A stretch of 64,000 bases of DNA from Antedon bifida (taxonomy: Eukaryota > Echinodermata > Crinoidea > Comatulida > Antedonidae). The DNA lies in contig OY727093.1 of NCBI GenBank assembly GCA_963402885.1, forward strand, positions 682,001 through 746,000, given 5' to 3'. Made by a program: the position numbers and the translations under genes. Below the pieces are notes generated by a model. The model was not told the DNA's origin. It ran no database searches and was given only the letters and a program-made list of their open reading frames with translations. Of this stretch, positions 24,932-37,100 are shown in pieces (the stretch's first letter is position 1; every line of letters starts with the position of its first letter).

Positions 24932-25448
24932 CAAACAGATACATCTTGGCATTCACATTGATTCAAATTTATCTTTTTCTTTTCATGTAAAACTCCGTTC
25001 CAAACTGGGCTTGTCCATCTCCATCTTATCGCGTGCTCGGTCATTTCATTATTAAACACACATCCATACTCCTCTATAACACTATAATCCTCCCACACAT
25101 TGTCTATTGATGTAGTGTTTGGGGAATCAGATCGAATATTGACCGAATACAGACTATTCAAAATAGAGCACTTCGCATTATCCACGAACTAACATTTACA
25201 ACACCTTAAATCTTCATACAGTCCAAGATCGCATGCATCTACAACTGGGCTGCCTTGCCTACAGGTCTGTAAATGGTCTTGCTCCGGAATACCTTGCCCT
25301 GCGTCTTGCCAGAATTCCAAATCATCGATGTACTCGAAGTGTAAGTGAGAGGAAATTTGTCGTCCCTTTCCCAGCTTCATCATCTATAGAGCACAACATA
25401 CCTGAATTTGCTACCCACCAAACTAAGAAATGCGGTAACAATAAATAA
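24932..25448 (+). pseudogene. LINE reverse-transcriptase C-terminal fragment
   Basis: Plus-strand reading with several frame shifts gives LGIHIDSNLSFSFHVKLRSK followed by SISILSRARSF, then LQLGCLAYRSVNGLAPEYLA. These are hallmark C-terminal segments of the reverse transcriptase protein of CR1/Jockey-type non-LTR retrotransposons (YLGxxIDxNLSF and CLxYRSxNGLAPxYL). The catalytic part is missing and frames are broken, so this is a dead 5'-truncated insertion inside the foldback-like composite. Confidence 0.7.
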
Positions 25449-25639
25449 GTCTGCTCTAAAAAAATATTTAATCCCAAAAGAAAAAACTCAACGTTTTGTA
25501 TAGTATTGTAGGCTATATTTTTGTATTTAAGTACATATATATTATATATTTAAATTTTTTGAACATAGTTCATCCGTTTTTTCATATATGTTTTTTACTG
25601 TCTGCATATGCTGTTTAGGGCCACTCTCACAAAATAAGG

Positions 25640-25820
25640 TTTAATAAAAAAATAAAATAGAAATAAAGTCACTAAATTTTAATATCTTTTCGTATGTTAA
25701 TACAATGTGCTCAAGTGGACCCAATTTGGCCCCAGTGGAGCACAGTGATATAAAATAGAAATAAAGTCACTAAATTTTAATATCTTTTCGTATAAAACAC
25801 TGTGCTCAAGTGGACACAAT
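25640..25820 (-). repeat. 97-bp tandem units, left cluster
   Basis: About two units in the orientation opposite to the right cluster: TATAAAATAGAAATAAAGTC, ACTAAATTTTAATATCTTTT and TGCTCAAGTGGACCCAATTT. Another unit sits at 24825-24910, next to the left inverted end. Confidence 0.8.
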
Positions 25821-25827
25821 TTGGTGC

Positions 25828-26700
25828 AAGAGGACCGCGAATGACTAACATACCATCTTTACCATAATACACCTGCACAGACTCATCTGCATAACAACGC
25901 ACGCACATGCCAAACTGTTTAAAATAGAGCTACAAGGTACCCGAAAATGACATCTATTATGTTTTCAAACAACATGCATAAGAATCTTCAGTACCCCACC
26001 ATGCTTGGGGCTGAGCAAAGACAATTTTGAAAAAAAAGCTGTATACAGTAGGTTCCCGCCCGAAAAAATGGCGTTACATTATCTGAATAAAACAAACTAT
26101 ATAAGACTCACCAGGACAATATATGAGCTTGTCCCCGGAAAGTGCACCTATTCATTGAAATATAAAATTAAATATTAAGTCTCCAGTACTAGCCCATCCA
26201 TGGTTGAGGCAGAGCAATGAAACCCAGAAATGCACTTACTTATACTTATTACTATACATAGTCACCTATGATAATTATGATAATGTTAAAAAATCCAGAT
26301 GCGACTTCAACATGCGACATTTCGCTACCAATGTTGCAACATTGATTAACAAAATCAAAATTTAACAGTGGGGCGCGTTAACCGCGTAGGACTAACAATA
26401 CCATCTTCCCCATTACACCTGCACAAACTCATTTGCATAACAACGCAGGGCTTACCAAACTGTTTAAAATAGCTACAAGGTCCCCAGAAATGACACCTAT
26501 AGTATTTTGAAACATGATATATAAGAGTCTTCACTACCCCACCATTTTGAAAAAAATATTTATTGAAATATGAAATTCAATATTAAGTCTCCAGTTAAGC
26601 TCACCATGGTTGGGGCAGAGCTAAGAATGAAAGCTGAGTCCCCGGAAATAATGAAACGAAATATAAAAGTCTTCAGGACCAGCCATACAATGGTAATTGT
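25828..26700. repeat. Two direct copies of a roughly 500-bp interior segment
   Basis: Both copies hold ACTAACA-TACCATCTT, ACACCTGCACA, CTCATTTGCATAACAACGCA, AGCTACAAGGT and AGTCTTCA/AATCTTCAGTACCCC in the same order, starting near 25832 and 26370. Shorter derivatives recur at 27128-27270 and 28150-28295. Confidence 0.65.
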
Positions 26701-27014
26701 TTCCCAAGTGTGAGACATGCAATGCACGCGGCCGTGACGGTAATTCAACAAAACAAAATTATGAAATACAAACAGAGCTAGCACACAAAAGCCTACTTAC
26801 TAATTTTAATATTTCTATAATTTAGAAAAAAATTAGATTTATCATATCACCTTTGATAATTATAATGTTAAATTTCAACTATCCAGATGCGAATTTTAGG
26901 TTGGGTTTAAAAAAAACTCGACTTTCATATATGCTTCAATTTCGAAGATCTGCTTAAAACATATTTATTTATTTATTTATTCTGCCATAAACTTTTATTC
27001 ACAACATATTAGTA

Positions 27015-27271
27015 GGCCTACAATACAATTATCTTGCATGAAACGGATATTTAAAAATACACTATAATGTGTAACGGTAGAATTACAATTCTAATGTAAA
27101 AGATTAACAAAATAAAAATTGAACAGTGCTGTGTGTTGATCGCGAATGACTAACAATACCGTCTTTCCTACAGCATATGTGCACACTCATTTGCATAACA
27201 AACGCACGGCATACCAAACTACGATGAGATAAATTAATTCTCTTCTAAACACGTAACGAAGAGAATTAATT
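27015..27271 (+). repeat. Direct repeat, first copy (second at 28044-28302)
   Basis: Nearly identical over about 255 bp to 28044-28302: GCCTACAATACAATTATCTT, ATAATGTGTAACGGTAGAAT and AACAGTGNTGTGTGTTGATC occur in order. Both end in a hairpin made from AATTAATTCTCTTC and its inverse GAAGAGAATTAATT. The second copy interrupts the 97-bp array, so the segment has moved or been duplicated recently. Confidence 0.85.
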
Positions 27272-27340
27272 CCCTTTTTTTTACATTAAAATAAATTGAG
27301 GGCGCTAAACATAAAATTTAAACCGTCAAAGCAGTTTGCA

Positions 27341-27609
27341 AGAGCCAAAAAAAAAAAAGATGGTAAATGTGCTCTCCCTGCCTCAGCACTAAGGCCCTGC
27401 CACAGCCTTTTGGGGTCGTTTCCACCACATCACCAGATGCATTGATGTTGTCGCCTCATGATGTGTGGTGGAAAGGGGGACGTATGATCTGTGAACCCCA
27501 AACACAGTGGCTCGCATAGCCTTAACTCTATTCCACCGACCAGCGTGGGAATCGAACCCACGACATACGTGTTGTTAACACGACGCTCAGACGACTGAGC
27601 TAACTGATC
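27341..27609 (-). mobile_element. SINE with tRNA-Val(AAC)-like head
   Basis: On the minus strand the head at 27609-27538 folds as a 72-nt tRNA. It has a 7-bp acceptor stem (two G-T pairs), D-stem GCTC/GAGC, anticodon loop TTAACAA (anticodon AAC, Val), and T-arm GTGGG-TTCGATT-CCCAC. It continues into about 175 bp of unrelated body and ends in a T-run near 27348. The body and tail argue for a SINE rather than a working tRNA gene. A real tRNA gene with chance downstream sequence cannot be excluded. Confidence 0.65.
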
Positions 27610-27699
27610 ATTTTGGTTTTTGCAAGGTTAATACGATATTTATGACGTAATGATCAATTACGTAATACACGTATAAATAGACTATTATCAGCTTTTCAG

Positions 27700-27795
27700 T
27701 CATGTACTTGGTGGCTTAACGGGTAATGCTCAGTTTTGAGTGCTATCGGCTGGGGTTCAAACCTCGACGGATATTTTTTTTTTTTTTAATTGTTT
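27700..27795 (+). mobile_element. tRNA-like element ending in T-runs
   Basis: ACTTGGTGGCTTAACGGGTA resembles an A-box and GGGGTTCAAACCTC a B-box. A long T-run follows at once, as expected of a Pol III terminator. The cloverleaf is imperfect. It may be a short SINE or a tRNA pseudogene. Confidence 0.45.
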
Positions 27796-27878
27796 TTTTT
27801 TTAAATAGAGATATGTGACACTGTATTGTCGAACATGTATGGTACCATACCGGTAGGTATTCAAATATGCTTAATACG

Positions 27879-29210
27879 AAAAGATATTAAAATTCAGTGA
27901 CTTATTTCTATTTTATATCACTGTGCTCCACTGGCTCCAAGTTGGGTCCACTTGAGCACAGTGTATTAACATACGAAAAGATATTAAAATTCCGTGAATT
28001 ATTTCTATTTTATACCACTGTGCTCGCCTGGTGCCAAATTGGGCCTACAATACAATTATCTTGCATGAAACGGATATTTAAAAGTACACTATAATGTGTA
28101 ACGGTAGAATTACAATTCTAATGTAAAAGATTAACAAAATAAAAATTGAACAGTGTTGTGTGTTGATCGCGAATGACTAACAATACCGTCTTTCCCACAG
28201 CACATGTGCACACTCATTTGCATAACAAACGCACGGCATACCAAACTACGATGAGATAAAATTAATTCTCTTCTTAACACGTAACGAAGAGAATTAATTT
28301 TATATCACTGTGCTCCACTGGCGCCAAATTGGGCCCACTAGAGCACAGTGTATTAACATACCAAAAGATATTACAATTCAGTGACTTATTTCTATTTTAT
28401 ATCACTGTGCTCCACTGACGCCAAATTGGGTCCACTTGAGCACAGTGTATCAAAATACGAAAAGATATTAAAATTCCGTGACTTATTTCTATTTTATATC
28501 ACTATGCTCCCCTGGCTCCAAATAGGGTTCAATTGAGCAAAGTGTATTAAAATACGGAAAGATATTACAATTCAGTGACTTATTTCTATTTTATATCACT
28601 GTGCTCCACTGACGCCAAATTGGGTCCACTTGAGCACAGTGTATCAAAATACGAAAAGATATTAAAATTCCGTGACTTATTTCTATTTTATATCACTATG
28701 CTCCCCTGGCTCCAAATAGGGTTCAATTGAGCAAAGTGTATTAAAATACGGAAAGATATTACAATTCAGTGACTTATTTCTATTTTATATCACTGTGCTC
28801 CACTGACGCCAAATTGGGTCCACTTGAGCACAGTGTATTAACATACGAAAAGATATTAAAATTCAGTGACTTTTTTCTATTTTATATCAATATGCTTCCC
28901 TGGCTCCAAATTGGGTCCACATGAGCACAATGTAATAACATACGAAACGATATTAAAATCAGTGACTTATTTCTATTTTATATCACTGTGCTCCACTGGC
29001 TCTAAATTGTGTCCACTTGAGCACAGTGTTTTAGCATACAAAAAGATATTAACATTCAATGACTTGTTTCTATTTATATCACTGTCCTCCACTGGCTCCA
29101 AATAGGGTCTACTTGAGCACAGTGTATTAAAATACGAAAAGATATTAAAATTAGTGACTTATTTCTATTTTATATCATCACTGTATGTGCTCCACTGGTG
29201 CTAAATTTGG
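27879..29210 (+). repeat. 97-bp tandem array, right cluster
   Basis: About a dozen units, each with GAAAAGATATTAAAATTCAG, TGACTTATTTCTATTTTATA and TCACTGTGCTCCACTGGCTC followed by a word near TTGGGTCCACTTGAGCACAG. Higher-order pairing of variant units is visible between 28360 and 28850, a roughly 195-bp period. The array is interrupted at 28044-28302 by the second copy of the 27015 repeat. Confidence 0.9.
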
Positions 29211-31109
29211 TCCACTGAACCAGAGTTACCGTAGTACTATTTCTATTTCGGAAGTAAATAAAGGCATATATGGCGCTCCGTAGAAGTAGAGAATGCTATC
29301 GCCGAAATGGCGCTCTGAATATACCTCGAAACGACTGAAAACTCGAGCGGGACATAAACGTACCAATTTATAGAAGGCAGTATAAACAATATTCTATTCA
29401 TCATGTTATCCATCATGATCCAAATAATCTTGTGTTAAGCTCTTCTATGATTAAATAAAAAGTGGATTTTTAAAGATATACACAAGTAAAAAAAACACGA
29501 CACATTTCAAATAAACTTGTACTTAAATTACTTTAATGAGGTTTTATCTGAAGTATAAATGAACGTGGTGGCGACATTTAAAATGTATATACATTATCTA
29601 ACCCTACGCCATCGTATTATCTTCATAATATACAACTGCTTAACTTTCACATATTTTGTTAACAAACATCGCAAATCATACCTTACATAATATTTCTTTG
29701 GTATGTTTCTCCGCAGTGCAGTAGTACACGTTTTGTGTACAACTACTATCGTCCTGCCGTCAATATCCTGTTAGCCTGTCATCATCATCACGTCCTTATT
29801 ACTACTTTAAGATACAAAAATTGAGGTAGTCTTGTTTTTATAATGAGGTATTCAGTATAATACTCTATCTAATAATAATAATTATGGCACCATTTCATTT
29901 TTATCAATTTTCTTACATCTTTCGGGTAAAATCCGAGTAAAATAGACTGGGATCATTTTAATACTCAACCAGATCTTCTTATCATTATTGGCCAGGTCTA
30001 CATAAAATTTAATTGAGCTGAGGTAATCACAAAATGGTCATTTTTTTTTTAAATCACTCTTAAACATTATACTTTAACATGCAATCACTGAATGCTAATT
30101 ATCATATTATAGTAACTGTAGGCCTATTTACTAATACACCTATTGTACATGGAAACATACTGTAGACCTACACATGTAAAGAATATACTTATCCTTACAA
30201 TGTATAGTAAAATACAAATATCTCTCTGCTTAAAGATCATACCAGTTACAAATTCCCTAAAACTTGAGATTTTTTGGCACACAAGTTTACCTTATTAAAG
30301 GACCACTAAAACCACACCCAAATAATAGTCTTTAATTGCAGAGACACATGTATGCAAAACATGTTACACAAATCTATGTGTGACTTGTAGATGTCCGTTT
30401 AGGTTTACTTATTTACCCAGGTTAGGTTGTTTCATGAGTACAGTTATCGCTAAGTATGAACTAAATTACCCAAGTAAATAACAAAGCCTAAATGGGCACC
30501 ATGTACAAGTAAGTCAAACTGCCTTGGTTCAATCTACCAAGCAATTGTTTGTTTCAAGTAAATATTAATATATAAATTGATAAAAGTGCTAAACACTCAA
30601 ATATTCCCTGTTTGCCGAGTTAATCCATTTTATCTCAATACAAATTATTTAATGGAAAAATGGGTCATGTACATTCTACCAAATAATTTGTCATATTCTT
30701 CCCCTCTTTCCAAGTAGGTCACGCAAATAATACAGTTAATGCCCTTTTGTCAATTGTATCATCAGGTTGTATAAAAGATACATTTAACCTTTCAATATAT
30801 TGTACAGTATTGGTTTGTACTATGAATGATAACTTAAAACACATCAAAATAAAAGTTGTGTACAAAATAAATATAACTATCATGTAATGCTAACAAACAA
30901 TGGGCAGCACTGATATTAACACATTTTTTATATACAAACTTAAAAACTACCAAGGTAGTAAACTCAGTGCTGTAGTCACGAGAATAGAATTGGTGCATTG
31001 GTTGCAAAAAGACAGAACAACCCCCTGAGCAGGCCACAGGGTTGTCAAAGACCTCTGCCAAAAAGTGGTCAGGATGAAACCAACCATACTGGTGACTACG
31101 GCCCTAACA

Positions 31110-31310
31110 CTGTAAACTATCCATGGTAATGGTAACTGTACAACCGTACAGGGTAAATGGTAACTGTACAACTTCCATGGTAAATGGTACCGTAATTGTA
31201 CAACCGTACATGGTAAATATTAACTGTACAACCGTACATGGTAAATGGTAACTGTACAACTGTACATGTTCAATGTTAACTGTAAAACCCTCCATGGTAA
31301 ATGGTAATTC
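31110..31310. repeat. Degenerate roughly 28-bp tandem repeat
   Basis: About six units built from GGTAAATGGTAACTGTACAA followed by CCGTACAT, with CTTCCATG and similar variants. Short open frames across it on the minus strand are products of the repeat. Confidence 0.75.
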
Positions 31311-32784
31311 GATTGGTCATTTGAGCAAATTCACTAAAGTGATTGGATAAAAATAATGTTACATCATTATTCCAAATATGGAATATTAAACTTGAAAACA
31401 CAACTGACAATCACTCCTGAAATAAATGTGTCTCAATATCCCTTTTCAATTATTTTACCTACTCCCAACCCCCTCCCAAATATAGATTAAACTTGATAAC
31501 ACCAATGACAATCACTGTAGTGAATGTATCTTATTACTCAATATCCCTAATTGTTTTACCTACTCATGGTCCCCCCTCCCCCATATTAAAGTAAGATTGT
31601 GTATGTATAACATACTGGCAGCTTAAATATAGTGCTACAGTGTCTACAACAGTGTACACAAACATTAACAGGTAGATTGGTACAAAAACTTAGCCAGTCC
31701 AAGGTTCTTATACACCAATAAACAAATTGCAACAGCTAATTAACGAGGTAGATTAATTATTATAATTAGGTAGTTAATGATCAAAAGTTTCCCATATTTT
31801 TTTTATATAAATATATAATATAATTTATTGTTGAGGTACAAGGATTCAAATCTTCAATATTTCATTTTAAATTGAATAAGGAATTTAAATAATATAAGTA
31901 AAATTGAGATAAGATATGTGTGGAGTTGCTTGTTTACATAGTATGCATATGTCTTTATCCTTCTCTCCGAGGATTTAAACAATTAAGTATTGAAATGTGA
32001 ATTCTATGATGATAGAATACTTTCTAATCACATGGGGATTAAGACATTAATCCTGGTATCATTTGTTATCTTAAGCCAAATCTTTTGCCAAATCTTTTAA
32101 TCTAATTAAACATTTAATATAAATACTTCTTGTATTTATATAATAAGTATTTTTGGTCATAAAATTTTAAAAACGTGTGTGATGGAAATTAAAATAAATC
32201 AATTTTTCATATCTGATAAAAGATAGTTAAATAAAATTGTTTTAAGAATACATACTTACTACCAGTAAGTAACTGTTGAAATAAGCTATATACAAATTGT
32301 CGTCTTAAAACCTAATAGAATCCCTGAGAACTTAATACTGCCTGAGAAATGCCCTCTTACTTAAGTTGGTACAAACGTACCATATAAGGTCAATTTCTGT
32401 AGACATTACACAATTTGACATTGTGTATATTTTGAGATGACTTCTCAAAAATAAAATTTAGTATTCAAATATTGTGCACACCTGTATGCACTCATGCGTG
32501 TAATATATTCAAATTGAGCTATCGGCCGGGGGAACAGTAATACTGCAAACTCAATTCTCTTTCAATACAATTTAAGCACCTTAATTATTTCTTATTTTTA
32601 CACACATTTTCAGCGTTTTACACATTTGAAAATGCAAACATATTTTTCTTCGGATTGGAACATTGTATGATTGCTTTAAGTAACTCAATGTATGTGATAT
32701 ATTCTACATAGTATTCCTAACCTGAATAATCCTTATTTTTATATTTACAAGAAAAATCAGAGGAGACATTTTGTTGTCTCATAT

Positions 32785-33085
32785 ATCGCCTTCCCAATTC
32801 ATATTAACATTTCCCAATCCATATAATCCCTTCCCAATCCATGTTTCATATATATACTGTACAATCCCTTTGCAATCCATATTATCCCTTCCTTGTCAAT
32901 ATTATCCCTTCCCAATCCCTATTATCTTTTTGCAATGCATACCATCTCCTAAATCCATATCCCTTTCCAATTCATATTATCCCTTTCCAATCTACAGAAT
33001 CCATTTTCCTAATCCACATAATTCCTTCCTAATCCATATCACCGCGTCCTAATCTTTTACTTCCCAATTCATATCATCCCTTCAC
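32785..33085. repeat. Degenerate roughly 21-bp pyrimidine-rich tandem repeat
   Basis: Repeated TTCCCAATCCATATTATCCC with many substitutions, about a dozen units. Overlapping open frames of 60-90 codons result from the composition and show no protein features. Confidence 0.7.
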
Positions 33086-34114
33086 TGGAACAACGGATTG
33101 GTTATGGTGTACCACCAAGTACACTTGATCATAACATCAGTGAGGTATACAATATACAATAATAAATATGGTTAATAAAGAAATAATCAATTAATAATCA
33201 ATTAATAATTAAGAGGTAGAAGCTGTATTGAGGTGTCAGCTGCATCAGTTTTCACAAGCACATCAAGGGACAGTTATCATATAAAAAACATCACATTAAA
33301 CATACATACAAAGTCATTTCCACCAAAATATGATGTTTTCATAAATTACACTATTATCTCAAATCTTAAACCTGATGCCAAATAAGGAAGCACACAACAT
33401 TGTGTACATAGTGATGATATCATGTTATATCAATGTTAAATATACTGATATCAAGAATGTAAATACATAACATTATCACAGCAGTTGATTGTTGATTGAT
33501 TGGAAGAAATAATTACTCCTAAAATTAATTAAAATATAAATATTATTTATATATAATTTGTATTTTAGAACCGAATAATTTTTTTAGAATAAGAGTCAAG
33601 TGTATTGTGCAATACAAAATAAAAAGCACGGTTCCTTGTACAATTAGACGTGTAGCACACTCAACCGGCCCCTAACTACTCACTCTCCCTTACCTTAAAT
33701 ATAGACAATAAAAATTTGCATTATATTACAATATATCAGTGAGTTAAGGAAGAAACTATCATTTCAGTATTAATATCAGCTGTCAACTTAAAAATAATAA
33801 ATGTTAAAATCAGAGGTTTTAAACAAGTACACCAAACTATTTACATTCATTTATATATAATATCCCTGCATAAAACTTTGGTGTACATTTTTCATATAAG
33901 AGTCCACAGGTATTAGCTGACAAGTTATAGGAAGAAGCCATGTACTTCTTGCTACATAAAAGAAAACATTTTTGTGCAATATCTTCTTACATATTATAAT
34001 ACTTCCCTGTAGAATATTGCTATTTTGCGTGGATTAAATTCCACTCTTAAACATGGACGACCTATTTCAGACATAATACCCGTACCATTGTTCATTTAAT
34101 GAGATGCATTGCCA

Positions 34115-37100
34115 CTACACTGTGTATTCTCTAACATGTGGCATGTCAAAGATCCGAGGCAAGGCATTGCCTCCCGCACAATTAAACATTGTCCTTTCAA
34201 TAGTAGGGCATGAAGACCCAAATGGCTCGATCTCACCATCGCAAGAGATGCCTTTTGAGGATGCATTAGATTCTTCAGAGCTTGTGCCAGAAGACTCTTG
34301 CTGCCAGACCTTGTTCTGAAGGGTGGACATGCTGGCACTCTTGGGGCTGTCTTGCTCCCCATGGCAACTGGAGATTCCAGTGTCTTGACTTGACCCTTCC
34401 ATGTTGTTGATGGATGACATGTGCAGACTGCCATCAAAGCTAACGTTGTGATCGTCTGGGTCTTGATGTATGTCTACTTCGATTCCATCTTCACTGGATT
34501 TTGCAGAAGTTCTCTGATACTGGTGTGATATCTGGTGACCTCTGCTGGTTGATGGTGTGGAATATGTCGAAGGTGAAAGGTTACGCATCATTATTGAGGT
34601 ATCAGAAGATCCCTAAAATATTGAAATCACATTAATCTATTTTAACAGAAGACATTTTGTTTTTTATTACATTTCTCAAAGCACAAAGAAACAAACTGAA
34701 ATGTCATTATCCAAAATTGTATCAATTGTAGAACTATAACTAAAGCTCTGTCTACACTATCAAACTAGTTTGACAACAGTCTGATGTGCCTAAATATGGT
34801 AGTGATATTCCCAAATATGGTAGTGATGATCATGATCATCGTGTCCATATATGAGCACATCACATTTTTTTAAGGGCAAAGGAGATTTCTTGATATATCT
34901 ATATCCAGCATTTTTTGATAGACTACAATGAGTTTGAATAAGCCAGCTTTTATAATACAAAGTACTGTACTGACATAAATGGCAAGAAGCCAATAAGAAC
35001 AATGCTACCCTTACCTTAGCATCAATGAAATTAGGTTGTGAGGATTGGCTGAACATCGGTATTAACTGATCTAGCTGGGCCTGTCCATCGGACCAGTTAC
35101 TTTGGTTGACATAAGTCCGTACTCTTTCTACCAATGCATCGTTAGTTGCTGCTTGTGATTGTCTATACCGTTCTGCTTGCTTGTTAACATACCTACAATT
35201 TAACATTGAGAACAAAAATTGCAAGTAATTCTCGCATGGGACTCAAACCCATGACCCCCAAATCACTAGCCTGGTGTTCATACTTCTAGACTACCAAGTC
35301 AGGGTTAGATCTGAGCCTAACTAAGCAGTGGGTACTGACAGAGTAATTAATAATTACAATATTACCTCCTAACTCCCAGTAGGATTGCAACACAACAGAA
35401 AATACACCCTACGACTATTCCAAATCCAAGCATAAGCCCCATCAATGTATCTTCCATTACCCTTGTCGAGGTATCGTCTGAAAAAAAGAGTAAAATTTAA
35501 TTAAAAATTAAAAACTAGGCAATTGCTTGCAGCTCTCCTTAAACAATGCTTTTGAGAAATCGGCCCTTTTTACTTTTACCTTTTGTACCATAATACTAAA
35601 CGTTTCAATGGGAATTTAAAACATTTCTTTTGTAATATATTTTTTGTAAATCAACAATTTCAGCCTTCAGGCTGCATGTTTTTACTATAAAAACATGAAT
35701 AAATAAAATATAAAAATCATCATGGTGATAAAACTTAAATTAGTTTGCTGAGAAAAAATACAAAAACGTAAGAAATTGAATAAATACCATCATCATCATC
35801 GTCATCATCTGAGGAAGCTGACATGTCAACCAAGGTCAGGACAGAAACGATTTTCGTAGGCGGACTGTCACCATTGTTGTTGCGCGCCCTCATTCTGAAG
35901 TAATACTTTGTATTGCTGTCAAGATTGTTGATTTGGGTCAAAAGGTCATCTTCTCTTTTTTGATCGTCAGGACGATGAACTGAAAATATACAAAGGTATT
36001 CACATGACACTACATATTATTTTACAATATTAAGATTCAGATTGAAAAGCCTTTTATATGGCCGAGACAAATAAGCACATAGGTGATACATCCAAAAGAA
36101 TCAAAACATAACAGAAGTTGTCATTTTAAAGACAGGCACAAAACAAAATTATTGGTATAGTTTTTACACACAACCAATTAGATTGTATCAATTGTACTCC
36201 ATGCATCTTTCTGATCTCCAACCTAAATATACACTATGTACACATTGTTAACCTTAAACATGGTTAAGTAGACTTAAGCTTCGTCTACACTATCAAACTT
36301 TATGTGACAAAAAAATGTGATGTGCCCATATATGGACATGATGATGTCGTATCACTACCATATTTAAGCATATCATTACAATATTTGGGCACATCACAAA
36401 CTAGTTTGATAGTGTAGACAGAGCTAAAGGACTTTTACACTCTGCCAATTGCTGTTCACTTGTCTCAATATTTTCTTACCTTCATCATATGTCTTTTCTT
36501 GTTTGAGCCACTGTTCATCTGGCTGGCTTTCATTCACATTGTACATAATGATGTACGTTAATATTGGACCATTTGGCTCCGCAGGTGGATGCCATCGCAT
36601 CTCAACAGTGTGAGCGTCAATCGGCCGCGCATTTACATTTGTTGGTGGGGATGACGGCTCTGATAAAAAAATTTAAAAATATCCTTAAAATTGCCACCTT
36701 CTTTAAAACAATGACAATTGGATAAACTTTATCAATCATTTATTTATCATAATGTAATAACATTTAACACAGAAAACATTTGCATTTGAAAAAACTCTGA
36801 CAGATGACAAAAGTATAGGTAGACGCAAATCAAAAGCTTCTTAATAGTTATACATACTTCTATAAATAAAACCTGAAGATATTCCAGTCAGCCAGCATCA
36901 ATAGCTCCTCTCATAATGTAACCTACCCTAACATCTTTAATACAAATATTTCCATAAGCTAAAACTAGCTAATGTAACTTACTATTTTGTGGTGTGCGGC
37001 AGTTGACCTGTTGACTAAAGCTACTAACACTTTCTTCACCTTCGGCTTGAAGAGCGAATGTATACCATTTAGATGGTTCAAGTCCATCTATGGTCACTCT

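Larger units (their letters stand above)
24697..29349. mobile_element. Composite foldback-like element with inverted ends
   Basis: The left end (about 24697-24900) and the reverse complement of the right end (about 29163-29349) align over about 170 bp: GGTATATTCAGAGCG, GCATTCTCTACTTCT, CGGAGCGCCAT, ATGCCTTTATT, AGTACTACGGTAACT (left TGTACTACGGTAACT) and AAATTTAGCACCAG (left CAATTTAGCACCAG) occur in the same order. Inside are 97-bp tandem units in inverted orientation near both ends, several roughly 350-500-bp direct duplications, a LINE remnant and SINEs. No transposase frame is visible, so it is non-autonomous or decayed. It may alternatively be an inverted duplication of upstream TEX9 sequence later filled with repeats. 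Confidence 0.7.
24657..34114. other. Gene-poor region between TEX9 and the IGDCC-type receptor
   Basis: The two flanking genes are both on the minus strand. The first 4.7 kb is the foldback-like composite. The next 4.7 kb is AT-rich with two degenerate tandem repeats, and its part nearest 34.1 kb should contain the 3' UTR of the receptor. I found no supportable gene of the host here. Confidence 0.6.

Noticed and set aside
25233-25448. 71-codon open frame as a host gene
   Set aside because: The protein is the C-terminal end of a LINE reverse transcriptase (YRSVNGLAPEYL) in a broken copy, so it is annotated as part of a retrotransposon remnant.
32771-33052. 93-codon proline/serine/isoleucine-rich open frame
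   Set aside because: It is the translation of the degenerate pyrimidine-rich tandem repeat.
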